A DNA stretch of 64,000 nt from Cyclobacterium sp. 1_MG-2023 (GTDB lineage: Bacteria > Bacteroidota > Bacteroidia > Cytophagales > Cyclobacteriaceae). The notes below the pieces were generated by a model that saw only the letters and a program-made list of their open reading frames with translations, had not been told where the DNA came from and searched no databases. Positions 35,999 to 43,554 of the stretch are shown here, piece by piece. A program made the translations under genes and the position numbers. Every line of letters starts with the position of its first letter. The first letter of the stretch is position 1. The stretch lies in contig NZ_JAUOPC010000008.1 in NCBI RefSeq assembly GCF_030546805.1, positions 62,001 through 126,000 of the forward strand. The letters are read 5' to 3'.

Positions 35999-38518
35999 CT
36001 AGCTTTTTTTCTTGCTCTTCTCATTAAAATCATCAACAACTTTTTGAAGGATTATTATGTTTTGATTTAAGTCCTCATCTGTATCATCCAATTGTTGCGC
36101 TTTTTTAAAAAAGAACAGTGAATGATTGTACATTTCCATCCTCTTCAAATAAAGCCAGCCGTATTTTTTTGGGTATTCTAATTTTTTATTGGCCTGCTTC
36201 CCGATTTCATTTGCTTGTGCAGTACAGGTGAATCCTATCTCAAATAGTGTATCATAATCGTATTCCTGTAACTTTACTGCACGCTTATAGTTTGAAATTG
36301 ACTTTCTGAAAACTTCTATAATATCTAGGAAGATTTCGTCATATTTTTCAGGTTGATCTATGAAATTATTGATGTCATTTTTAAGTAAGGTTGCTTGTTC
36401 ACTGTACACAATTCCTAAATTATAATGAGCATCAACATTTTCAGGATTAATCTCAATTGCTTTTAAATAATAGTTTTCTGCTTCAGCATAATTTTCATTT
36501 GCTTGTTCAAGTACGCCAATATTAAAAAACAATATATCGTTTGCCTCTTCTGACTTTTCCCCTTCTTTGAGTAGTTCTAAAAAACGGTCTTTATTATTGA
36601 GTTTATTATAAATATGTGCTTCTGTTATTAATAAATCATAGTTGTTAGGGAAATTCTCTCTAGCTTTTTGAATGAGTGTAAGGGCTTTGTTAAAATCCCC
36701 ACTTTCAGACAGCACTTGAGATTGTGAAATCAAATTTCTAATTTCAATATTTTCATTTTCAAGAAGAGAGGCTTTTTTTTCTTTTGCCAATTGTTCTTCA
36801 ACAAAATCATCCAGATTTTTTCCGGTTAATTTTTTATCTCTTTTTAACCAATCTTTTACAAGTGCATTAGATGCTGAATTTTTAAATCCATATTTTGAAT
36901 TTAAAAATTTATACAAAGGCATTTTTTCCTTCCCTTTGGTTCCATTAAATTCAATTTCGTAATAATATATTTTTTCATTTGTATTTTCCAAAAACAACTT
37001 CAATAGTCGGTCATCTTTTATGTACAATTGATCCCAATCTAAATCTTTAGCATAGTTTCTTCCAAAAAGCACACCAATTAGCAATGATTTTTTGGTTTGA
37101 TCATTGGCTGCGTTAAATAAATCAATGGCTTTTTTGTCATAATAGTCACTGACATAATTTTGTCTTGTATAAAAAAATATTTCATAGATAGGATCTAAAA
37201 ATTTATTTGTTTCGTTGGAGGCTAACATTTTCCGAGCTCTTTCACTCTTCTCTTTGTCAACAAAATCTCTCCAAAATTTAAACAATCCATATCCTGTTGA
37301 TCCGTGAACACTGTTATTATGATAGCCCAAATCTGTAGACAAATCTCCTGCGAAATCTATCAGTTCATTTAAATTGGCATAATAAAACTCATTGATTAGC
37401 GCCATATTTTTAAGTTCCGTCTCATTTTTTAATAGCTGTGCCGTATTGTACGCCAATATTTTCTTTAGTCTATTTACTTGGTTGGAAAAAATTTCTGATT
37501 TTAAATTTTTATACCTTGCGTCACCTTCCTTTTCAATAAGCCAGTTTAAATTATCAATGGCTAGGTTTTCATACCTCCGTAATGTTTTTTCCTTTACAAG
37601 AAAGTCTGCATAATCTGTTGTATACAAGGCTTCGCACTCCTTGTCTAAAGGGATAATTTCCTCAAGATATTCCCTTATGTTTTCATTTTTATTATTTACA
37701 TTCCTAATCCTAGCTTGTTGAATATCGTTGGCAATACTTAAACCCACATTAACTATTTGAGTAGCTGCGGCTTCTAAATTTTGGGTATAAACTTGTTGTC
37801 TTTCTAAGGCGTCTTGGTAATGTGAATTTGCAGCACTTGTGCCACTTTGGTAGCTTGAGGAATTTGATTGAGAAGTTTCGTAGTCATTATTGTTGCTTAC
37901 CGATTGGTCGGAGTCAGTACTTGGATAAGCTGATGCACTTTTATCATTGCTATCATTTTCACCTAAAGCATACATTTTAACCAAATGGAAATTTACTGCA
38001 TCAATATAAGTGAGGCGCATATTTTTAATAGAAAATGCATTGCTTAAAAAAATCTCTTTAGCTCTCTCTCCACTTGGAAGATTTCGCTTTGTGTGTTCTG
38101 CATGTAAATGACCTTCAAATATGTTTAGCCAATCTCCTCCATAGGTCATATTTCCTTTACTATCGAAGCCAATTGATGTAATAAAATTACTGCCTTCATA
38201 AAGGTCAACTACAAACCTTGGGAATTGCACCCTAATCGCCTTGTAGGCTTCTTCTCCTATTTGCTGCCTTGCATATTGTTTTCCTTCGAAATAAACGGTA
38301 TTCCCCTTTTCAATGGTATAAGAAATGTTGACCCAAGGCCTGTCATTTTTTAAATAATAATTTAGCTTTAAGTTTATTGTTGCATCACATCCATTTTTCC
38401 CATTTTCAGGCTTCCACCGAAAAGTTTTTTCAAAAATTTTGCCACTGGTATTTTGTGCAAATAGGAAAATATTAAAAAATGTAAATAGTAAAACTAAATA
38501 AGACTTATCAAATTTCAT
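35999..38518 (-). CDS. Secreted protein with C-terminal TPR repeats
   Basis: 839 residues. A signal peptide (VLLFTFFNIFLFAQN) is followed by an N-terminal domain I do not recognise (about 30-190), a low-complexity Ser/Asn/Gln linker (about 195-235), a long helical region, and TPR repeats from about residue 590. The clearest TPR is YAEAENYYLKAIEINPENVDAHYNLGIVYSEQA. TPRs mediate protein binding, so this may be a periplasmic or outer-membrane scaffold. No catalytic motif is visible. It is the leftmost gene of the accessory minus-strand region and has repeat copy A just downstream. Confidence 0.75.
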   Translation of the reverse strand: MKFDKSYLVLLFTFFNIFLFAQNTSGKIFEKTFRWKPENGKNGCDATINLKLNYYLKNDRPWVNISYTIEKGNTVYFEGKQYARQQIGEEAYKAIRVQFPRFVVDLYEGSNFITSIGFDSKGNMTYGGDWLNIFEGHLHAEHTKRNLPSGERAKEIFLSNAFSIKNMRLTYIDAVNFHLVKMYALGENDSNDKSASAYPSTDSDQSVSNNNDYETSQSNSSSYQSGTSAANSHYQDALERQQVYTQNLEAAATQIVNVGLSIANDIQQARIRNVNNKNENIREYLEEIIPLDKECEALYTTDYADFLVKEKTLRRYENLAIDNLNWLIEKEGDARYKNLKSEIFSNQVNRLKKILAYNTAQLLKNETELKNMALINEFYYANLNELIDFAGDLSTDLGYHNNSVHGSTGYGLFKFWRDFVDKEKSERARKMLASNETNKFLDPIYEIFFYTRQNYVSDYYDKKAIDLFNAANDQTKKSLLIGVLFGRNYAKDLDWDQLYIKDDRLLKLFLENTNEKIYYYEIEFNGTKGKEKMPLYKFLNSKYGFKNSASNALVKDWLKRDKKLTGKNLDDFVEEQLAKEKKASLLENENIEIRNLISQSQVLSESGDFNKALTLIQKARENFPNNYDLLITEAHIYNKLNNKDRFLELLKEGEKSEEANDILFFNIGVLEQANENYAEAENYYLKAIEINPENVDAHYNLGIVYSEQATLLKNDINNFIDQPEKYDEIFLDIIEVFRKSISNYKRAVKLQEYDYDTLFEIGFTCTAQANEIGKQANKKLEYPKKYGWLYLKRMEMYNHSLFFFKKAQQLDDTDEDLNQNIIILQKVVDDFNEKSKKKS

Positions 38519-39251
38519 GGATCTGCTTTTTCTCTCATTAAATGCCTCAGGTAATATACTGAAATACTTCTAAAAAACTATCACCATAAAGTACAATTAG
38601 TTTAAGGGGAAAGGGTAAATAATCATTAATTTCAAGTAGCCATAAATGGAGCTTTTACAACAATTGCCATTGGTACAATGCCCTTTAAGGTAATTTTTTA
38701 TTGGTCACTATTTCCCAATTATTTTAGCCTGTTAATGGAATTTAAGTGGAATGATTTTTCAAAATCTCCTTGCCTTTATCTTCTTACCTAAAAGAAATAG
38801 GCTTCAGTCATGCTATCCTAAAGATTTGCAGAATTTAAGTAATGTTTTGTAGCCAATAAAAATACACCTATTCTTTGGTTTGAGTTGTAGGTCAAGTGTT
38901 TTAGTTTTCGAAACACTAAATTGGTTGTCGGAACTAAAAAAAAGATAATCGGCCCTGTTTACCCGAATTACTGCGCTGTCAAGAATCTCATAAATATTTT
39001 ATCTCCTTTCTATCTAATACCTAGAATCGGCATTAGTTGGCCATTTTAGATTGATTTTCCTAAATTTCATTAAGGTGGATAGAAAAGTGTAATTGCAAAT
39101 TACACCTGGGTGGATTGGCAACCTCCACTTAGTCAGTGATTGCGGTAGACCTACTACCATCTTTTATACAACATGTCTTTGATTCACATCAAGGTCTTCA
39201 CGACACAACTAATCCCAGTCGGCATTCCTTCTAAGAAAAAAGTATGCTCCA
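38519..39251. other. Long intergenic region carrying repeat copy B
   Basis: 733 AT-rich bases between two unrecognised minus-strand genes. The repeat copy at 39087-39113 is its main feature. A weaker likeness to the first hairpin of the family occurs near 38663-38692. No reading frame is supported. Confidence 0.5.
39087..39113. repeat. Intergenic hairpin repeat, copy B
   Basis: GTGTAATT-GCA-AATTACAC is a perfect hairpin followed by CTGGGTGG, matching copies A and C. The flanks match less well. It lies about 140 bases downstream of the stop of the neighbouring minus-strand gene. Confidence 0.65.
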
Positions 39252-40805
39252 TCAATCTTGAATTTCATCAATACTGCTTGCAGGTTTGATTCCTTTAAAA
39301 TAACGATACATATTTTCTCTAACTTGCTTATAGACTATTGAACTAGGAGGATATTTTTCTAAAAATCTATCTAATTCTCTGGTTTGACGATCACTCCTAA
39401 TAGAGAATTGTTCTGTATCAACATTATTTTCAAATTGAACTAGAAACCTTTGGTCTAAGTAAATTTTATAATCAAACCTTTCTGACTTTCCAGTGTTATA
39501 AGTTACACCTCCAATTGTCTCAGTCGGGGTTTGAATTAGCGTTTGATAAGAAATAACAGGATTTTTGGCAACGTTCATTTTAAACTTTTTACTACTTTTT
39601 ATGATGAACATGTTTAGGATAAAAGGAAAGTAATGCTTATTGACTTTCCCAAATCTTCCGTAGTAAAGGTTAACAACTTCTTCATCAAAATAATAGCCTA
39701 GTTCCAGTTGGTATGAATTTGGTTTTCGATCCCTGCCAGGATTGTAAATATCAATTATTTCTCCTGAAGCATTAATAGCATACCGCCCTTCTTCATTGAT
39801 TGCTTTTTGGATTGCTTCTTTTCTACCTTTCTCTTTATAGGCTATAAATTTTTCAAATTCACTGAGTTCCTCTTTTAGGGATTTTTCAAAATCAACTTGT
39901 ATGACCTCAAACTTAATTTCATCGTCATTTCTTGAAATTTTAATACGAAAGTCAAGAAAATTACGTTTTTTATTAAAGACTTCAATTTCTTCAGCGTTAG
40001 GGAAATGTGTTAACCAGTTTATATTGCCAAGACTTACACCCGACTTCGTAAAGTAGTTCATTAATTGTAAAATTTGTGATCTTACCGAGTTCAATTTATA
40101 AATCGATCCTTGCCGTAGGTAATAATCATTATAGGAGTACCATGCTTTGATAATCTTTTGTTCTAATTGAGCTTCAAAATCAGGCTCAATTCTTATATTC
40201 AGATCAAACCCTATACTAGACTCTCGCCCAAAAAAGGCTGACACTCTTGCTCTGTGTTTGATTAAAGTTACGTACTCATCTGATAATTTGGCTTCAGCAA
40301 ATATGTGCGCTTGGCTTGCTTGTTGAATAAGCTTTTCAAAGTCATACTCATTGCTTACTTTTTTCAATGTTCCTTCTCTAAAAATAAGTTTGTTCTTATC
40401 TTTAGTAAAATATACACTCCCATTGTCATGTAAATTTACATCTCTCAAATTTCCATTCCTATTAATTTCGATTTCCGATATACCACCTAAAATAATTCGA
40501 TCATTATTATCAATGTAATATTTACCTGTCATAATTAAGGCTTCAGAAGTTGCATCAAATTTTTTATTATCGGAGTAAGTCCTTTTTAAAACGACATCAT
40601 AAAAGCCTTGCCGTCCACTATAAAATTTTTTAGTTTTACAGATTACAAATCTTGCATACTTTTTACCTTCGGGCATTGTCAATTTCCCTTCATAAACACC
40701 ATTAAGATCATCGGCTATGACGCTTGAAATTTGCGTTTGTCCTTGAACTCTGGAAAAGGGTAGAAGGAAAATTAAGGATATCATAAGAAATATAAGAGTT
40801 TTCAT
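39252..40805 (-). CDS. Secreted protein of unknown function
   Basis: 517 residues. The signal peptide is clear (TLIFLMISLIFLLPFSRVQGQ). The first half has beta-rich segments resembling a lipocalin-like or DUF-type fold (DDLNGVYEGKLTMPEGKK, FVICKTKKFYSG). The second half alternates long charged helices and strands and ends in a Pro/Ser segment before the last helix. I recognise no family, membrane anchor or catalytic motif. A short Cys-containing gene lies 55 bases upstream and may share its transcript. Confidence 0.65.
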   Translation of the reverse strand: MKTLIFLMISLIFLLPFSRVQGQTQISSVIADDLNGVYEGKLTMPEGKKYARFVICKTKKFYSGRQGFYDVVLKRTYSDNKKFDATSEALIMTGKYYIDNNDRIILGGISEIEINRNGNLRDVNLHDNGSVYFTKDKNKLIFREGTLKKVSNEYDFEKLIQQASQAHIFAEAKLSDEYVTLIKHRARVSAFFGRESSIGFDLNIRIEPDFEAQLEQKIIKAWYSYNDYYLRQGSIYKLNSVRSQILQLMNYFTKSGVSLGNINWLTHFPNAEEIEVFNKKRNFLDFRIKISRNDDEIKFEVIQVDFEKSLKEELSEFEKFIAYKEKGRKEAIQKAINEEGRYAINASGEIIDIYNPGRDRKPNSYQLELGYYFDEEVVNLYYGRFGKVNKHYFPFILNMFIIKSSKKFKMNVAKNPVISYQTLIQTPTETIGGVTYNTGKSERFDYKIYLDQRFLVQFENNVDTEQFSIRSDRQTRELDRFLEKYPPSSIVYKQVRENMYRYFKGIKPASSIDEIQD

Positions 40806-40860
40806 AGAATGATAGGTTTATAGAAGGAAGCAGTTATAGTACATTACATGTCAATTTTTT

Positions 40861-41124
40861 CTATGATTTGGTGAAAACAAAATGAGAACCTCTATTAAGA
40901 GATCCTAAAAATTGACTGCTATGATAAAAAGAGGGTAGGAAAATATTTATTATAGCCACACCCCTTTGAAGGTTGACTTGTAGATTTTCAGGAGACTGAT
41001 GAGTGGTCTGCAGGGAGGCACAAATCCACATTCCCCAAGGAGTCCCGCAAGCATAGCAACCTGAACTTAGGTTGGTAATAAAGTCATAAGTTCCTCCTTG
41101 AATTTCACATTTTACAAAAGCCAT
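40861..41124 (-). CDS. Small cysteine-containing hypothetical protein
   Basis: 87 residues beginning MAFVKCEIQGG. It has four Cys within the first 35 residues, including a C-Y-A-C pair, and a Trp-rich segment (GTPWGMWICA), which might hold a metal or disulfides. The second half is hydrophobic to polar without a clear span. I do not recognise it. The ATG start, same strand and 55-base gap to the next gene support a real gene, but a chance frame cannot be excluded. Confidence 0.4.
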   Translation of the reverse strand: MAFVKCEIQGGTYDFITNLSSGCYACGTPWGMWICASLQTTHQSPENLQVNLQRGVAIINIFLPSFYHSSQFLGSLNRGSHFVFTKS

Positions 41125-42065
41125 AGTTAAGTTGGATTTCGTTTATATTAAATAAACAGGCAAGTTTAAGGGTGAATCACCGTCAAGTTAATATTTTTTT
41201 TTTAGAACTTTCAATAATCGAAAAGATAACTAGCGGATGAAACAATATAAATCCAAATCCCCCAAAAATTTTACTATTCTATGTTTTTAAGCTCTTTATA
41301 AAAACTTTATCATCTAAATAAAGGATGCTACTCTCACTATTTAGTCAACTACTGACGACTTATAAACGAAGTTTATTAAAAAGCAAAATATTTTCACCGG
41401 CTTACAATTGCCATTATATCACATTCTTCAAATCAAAATCAAGATTCTTGTTTACATATTAAGCCTTTAACCCATCGGATACTTAGAATGTAAAAAAACA
41501 GGACAACAATTTCACATTTCAAATAACTATTATAAATTATTTTACAGCATTAATTGATATTAATAGAACTATATTTCTTCAAAATAATACCAGTCCTAAT
41601 AACTATCTATTGAACAAGGCGCTTTTTCAATAACTAAAAAGCAGGTAATTTGACAGGGTAAGCAGAAAGTTTTGGAAAAGCAGTTTTAGGGTTTGCCTTT
41701 GTCCAATGGACTGTTAAAAAATACGACATTCCCTTATTGCTCATAAGATAAGCCTCACCCACAACTAAAAATAGTTTGTCTCCACAGGAATTACAAATGA
41801 ATACTGACCGATTAATGAACTAAGCTTAAATTAGTTTTGATGCCATTTTTGAGCCTTAGCCAAATAGTGCTCAGAATTTTAAACTTTCGTTTACTAGGAA
41901 GCGCTTTAGTATACCATTACAAATAGCCTAAAAAGGTTCACGACTTTAAAGGTTGTTAGGAATACAAGGGTGTAGTGAATACTACACCCAGGGAGGGTAA
42001 TTGCAAATTACACCTAGGTGGGATAAATCTAACCTGCACCTACCTCTAGGATAGGAAAAACCAAA
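41125..42065. other. Long intergenic region carrying repeat copy C
   Basis: About 940 bases, the longest spacer of the window, AT-rich on the left and occupied on the right by repeat copy C (41753-42022). I found no supportable gene in it. Confidence 0.55.
41753..42022. repeat. Long intergenic repeat, copy C
   Basis: About 270 bases that align by eye with copy D. Shared blocks in order: CTCCACAGGAATTACAAATG with GAATACTGA; TGCCATTTTTGAGCCTTAGC; TTTTAAA and a TTTCGTTT-like stretch; CCATTACAAAT; CGACTTTAAAGG. Then come two hairpins: GGGTGTAGT-GAAT-ACTACACCC (41968-41989) and GTAATT-GCA-AATTAC followed by ACCTAGGTGGG. It lies about 40 bases downstream of the stop of the nucleotidyltransferase gene. 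Confidence 0.75.
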
Positions 42066-42545
42066 TTATTTCATCCCATGGATTGATTTCAGTTCTATGA
42101 TGTCAAGCAAATCTTTTGGTCGGGAAGCCCTTTTTTTACTTTCCAACAGGTCATTTAAATTGAGCACATTCCATTTATAAATCCCACGGTCTTTTATCAC
42201 CACCTTTTCGCTTTCAGCAAATGCTTGATTAAAGCTTTTTCCAAGACGAAAATTTGTAATTAATTCCAGATTTAAATCCGCGGGAGTGAACTTAATAGAG
42301 ATATTCTGCTCTCTATTAATAACCTTTTCCGGGAAATGGTGGATTTCATATCCCATTTTTCGAAATACCCGGATCAATTTTGAAAAATTTTCTTCTGTTG
42401 TCTCTATCCAAAAATCCACATCAGCCGAATGCCTTTGGTATCCATGGAAGTTTACTGCACCACCTCCAACTAAAAGCATCTTTACCTCCTCCTGAGAGGC
42501 TTCCCTTAAAAATTCATCAATGTTTTCCTTCCAGATTTTTGTCAT
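42066..42545 (-). CDS. Nucleotidyltransferase-like protein (possible toxin of a gene pair)
   Basis: 159 residues. The motif LVGGGAVNFHGYQRHSADVDFWI matches the GG-x-A-x-x-x-HG-x-x-R-x-T/S-x-D-x-D signature of small nucleotidyltransferases of the AbiEii/DUF6036 type. The metal-binding Asp pair is in ADVDFW. A C-terminal KKRASRPKDLLDIIEL also fits this group. Members act in toxin-antitoxin or abortive-infection systems by moving nucleotides onto tRNA or proteins, though many are uncharacterised. The small upstream gene overlaps its start by 29 bases, giving a tight two-gene unit. Confidence 0.8.
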   Translation of the reverse strand: MTKIWKENIDEFLREASQEEVKMLLVGGGAVNFHGYQRHSADVDFWIETTEENFSKLIRVFRKMGYEIHHFPEKVINREQNISIKFTPADLNLELITNFRLGKSFNQAFAESEKVVIKDRGIYKWNVLNLNDLLESKKRASRPKDLLDIIELKSIHGMK

Positions 42546-42726
42546 GAGTTGTTATTTCAATTACAAAATTTTCTGAAGCATTCTCCTTAGTTGATTTTAC
42601 TGGAAATTTTTTCAGCTTTGCGCAAAGATCCAGAAAGGCATAAAACCGGTCTGCCGGAGCCAGCTTTAGAAAAGCCTCCCGCTGTTCCCGATTACTCTCT
42701 TCTTTGGTTTGAAACTTTATTTCCAT
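42517..42726 (-). CDS. Small partner of the nucleotidyltransferase (possible antitoxin)
   Basis: 69 residues, charged and mostly helical (MEIKFQTKEESNREQREAF, then LKLAPADRFYAFLDLCAKLKK). It starts at an ATG and its last 29 bases overlap the start of the nucleotidyltransferase gene in another frame. The order small gene first, enzyme second, with overlap, is typical of toxin-antitoxin pairs. I do not recognise the family. From memory, similar short proteins precede nucleotidyltransferases in other Bacteroidota. The antitoxin role is inferred from context only. Confidence 0.7.
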   Translation of the reverse strand: MEIKFQTKEESNREQREAFLKLAPADRFYAFLDLCAKLKKFPVKSTKENASENFVIEITTHDKNLEGKH

Positions 42727-43320
42727 AATGGATATTTAATAATTGCCTTAAATATAAGGTTAAATTGACAAATGCTCATTGATTTTGGTATGCCATTAAG
42801 TTCCTAAGCATTATTTAAGGATAGAAAATCAAGAAAACAGAGGGTTACCTGAACCCTGATTTAATTCCCCTCACCTGGAACAAAAATCAGTTTATCTCCA
42901 CAGGAATTACAAATGAATACTGAACGTTTAAAGAACAAACCTTGAAACAGTTTCAATGCCATTTTTGAGCCTTAGCCTAATAGTGTTCGGAATTTTAAAT
43001 TTTTGTTTCCTAAGAAGTACCTTGGGATGCCAATACAAATGGTATAAAAAGGGTAACGACTTCAAGGGGGTCGGAATATTTGAGTGTAATGGATACTACA
43101 CCTAGTCGGAGAATACCGCAATATCGACAACGATGCACTTAAAAGGCTTCACAGCTCAAAAAACTTGATCCTAGAGTTAAGGATCATCTGTACGCTCCTA
43201 TAGACGCTTTCTTCGCAAAACATAAAATGGACAGCCTCTTGCTGTAAATGAATAAAGCCTCTTAATTGGGACTTTTTTTTCATTTACTCACTAAAGAGTT
43301 TAAATTGTTCTTAAAGAAAA
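42727..43320. other. Intergenic region carrying repeat copy D
   Basis: About 590 bases between the nucleotidyltransferase pair and the micro-genes behind the RHS gene. Repeat copy D occupies 42869-43108. GATCCT/AGGATC forms a small hairpin near 43166-43185. A 44-residue frame at 43149-43283 is noted but not called. Confidence 0.55.
42869..43108. repeat. Long intergenic repeat, copy D
   Basis: About 240 bases aligning with copy C block by block, including CTCCACAGGAATTACAAATG, GAATACTGAAC, TGCCATTTTTGAGCCTTAGC and CGACTTCAAGG. The final hairpin is degraded to GTGTA/TACAC (43084-43102). With copy C it brackets the nucleotidyltransferase pair as a direct repeat. Confidence 0.72.
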
Positions 43321-43422
43321 CTACCCAAAAAGATAGTATAATAAAATCATTAGTAATACTACTATAAGACCAATTAAATTGATTATAGCTGCTTTACCTG
43401 CAGGATCATTTATTTTTTTCAT
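43321..43422 (-). CDS. Micro-protein, single membrane span (33 residues)
   Basis: A reading frame from the ATG at 43422 to the TAG at 43323-43321. The peptide has a polar start (MKKINDPAGK) and then one uninterrupted hydrophobic segment of about 22 residues (IINLIGLIVVLLMILLYYLF). It begins 21 bases after the stop of the previous micro-gene. The length is below usual gene-calling limits. A lysine-rich start followed by an ideal membrane helix is unlikely by chance in two neighbouring frames. I do not recognise it. It could be an immunity, anchoring or toxin-like peptide of the RHS operon. Confidence 0.5.
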   Translation of the reverse strand: MKKINDPAGKAAIINLIGLIVVLLMILLYYLFG

Positions 43423-43443
43423 CAACAGCTCCAACGTATTATT

Positions 43444-43554
43444 TCATGAAAACAAATAAATAACTAGAATGAGTAAGGTAAATATTAGTGCAACTACCAA
43501 TTGAATTCTGTACGCTTGTAAGAATTCATTATCATCATTGTTTTTTCTCTTCAT
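43444..43554 (-). CDS. Micro-protein, single membrane span (36 residues), overlapping the RHS gene
   Basis: The ATG at 43554 lies inside the last codons of the DUF6443/RHS gene in a different frame; the overlap is 20 bases. The frame runs to the TGA at 43446-43444. The peptide has a charged start (MKRKNNDDNEF) and then a membrane helix (QLVVALIFTLLILVIYLF). The overlap implies translational coupling to the RHS protein. No family is recognised. By position it is where an immunity gene of a polymorphic toxin would stand, but that role is inferred only. Confidence 0.55.
   Translation of the reverse strand: MKRKNNDDNEFLQAYRIQLVVALIFTLLILVIYLFS

Noticed and set aside
41634-41744. 36-residue minus-strand frame (MSNKGMSYFLTVHW...) beside repeat copy C
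   Set aside because: It lies at the edge of a repeat and has no protein-family or membrane character, so it is likely chance.
35828-43108. Interpretation of the gene-plus-repeat pattern as an integron cassette array
   Set aside because: Each gene has a repeat downstream, but I found no consistent paired GTTRRRY/RYYYAAC core sites and no integron integrase in the window. The copies also differ greatly in length.
43149-43283. 44-residue minus-strand frame (MKKKSQLRGFIHL...) downstream of the micro-genes
   Set aside because: The start is plausible, but the peptide has no membrane helix or family resemblance and ends in the repeat-rich spacer.
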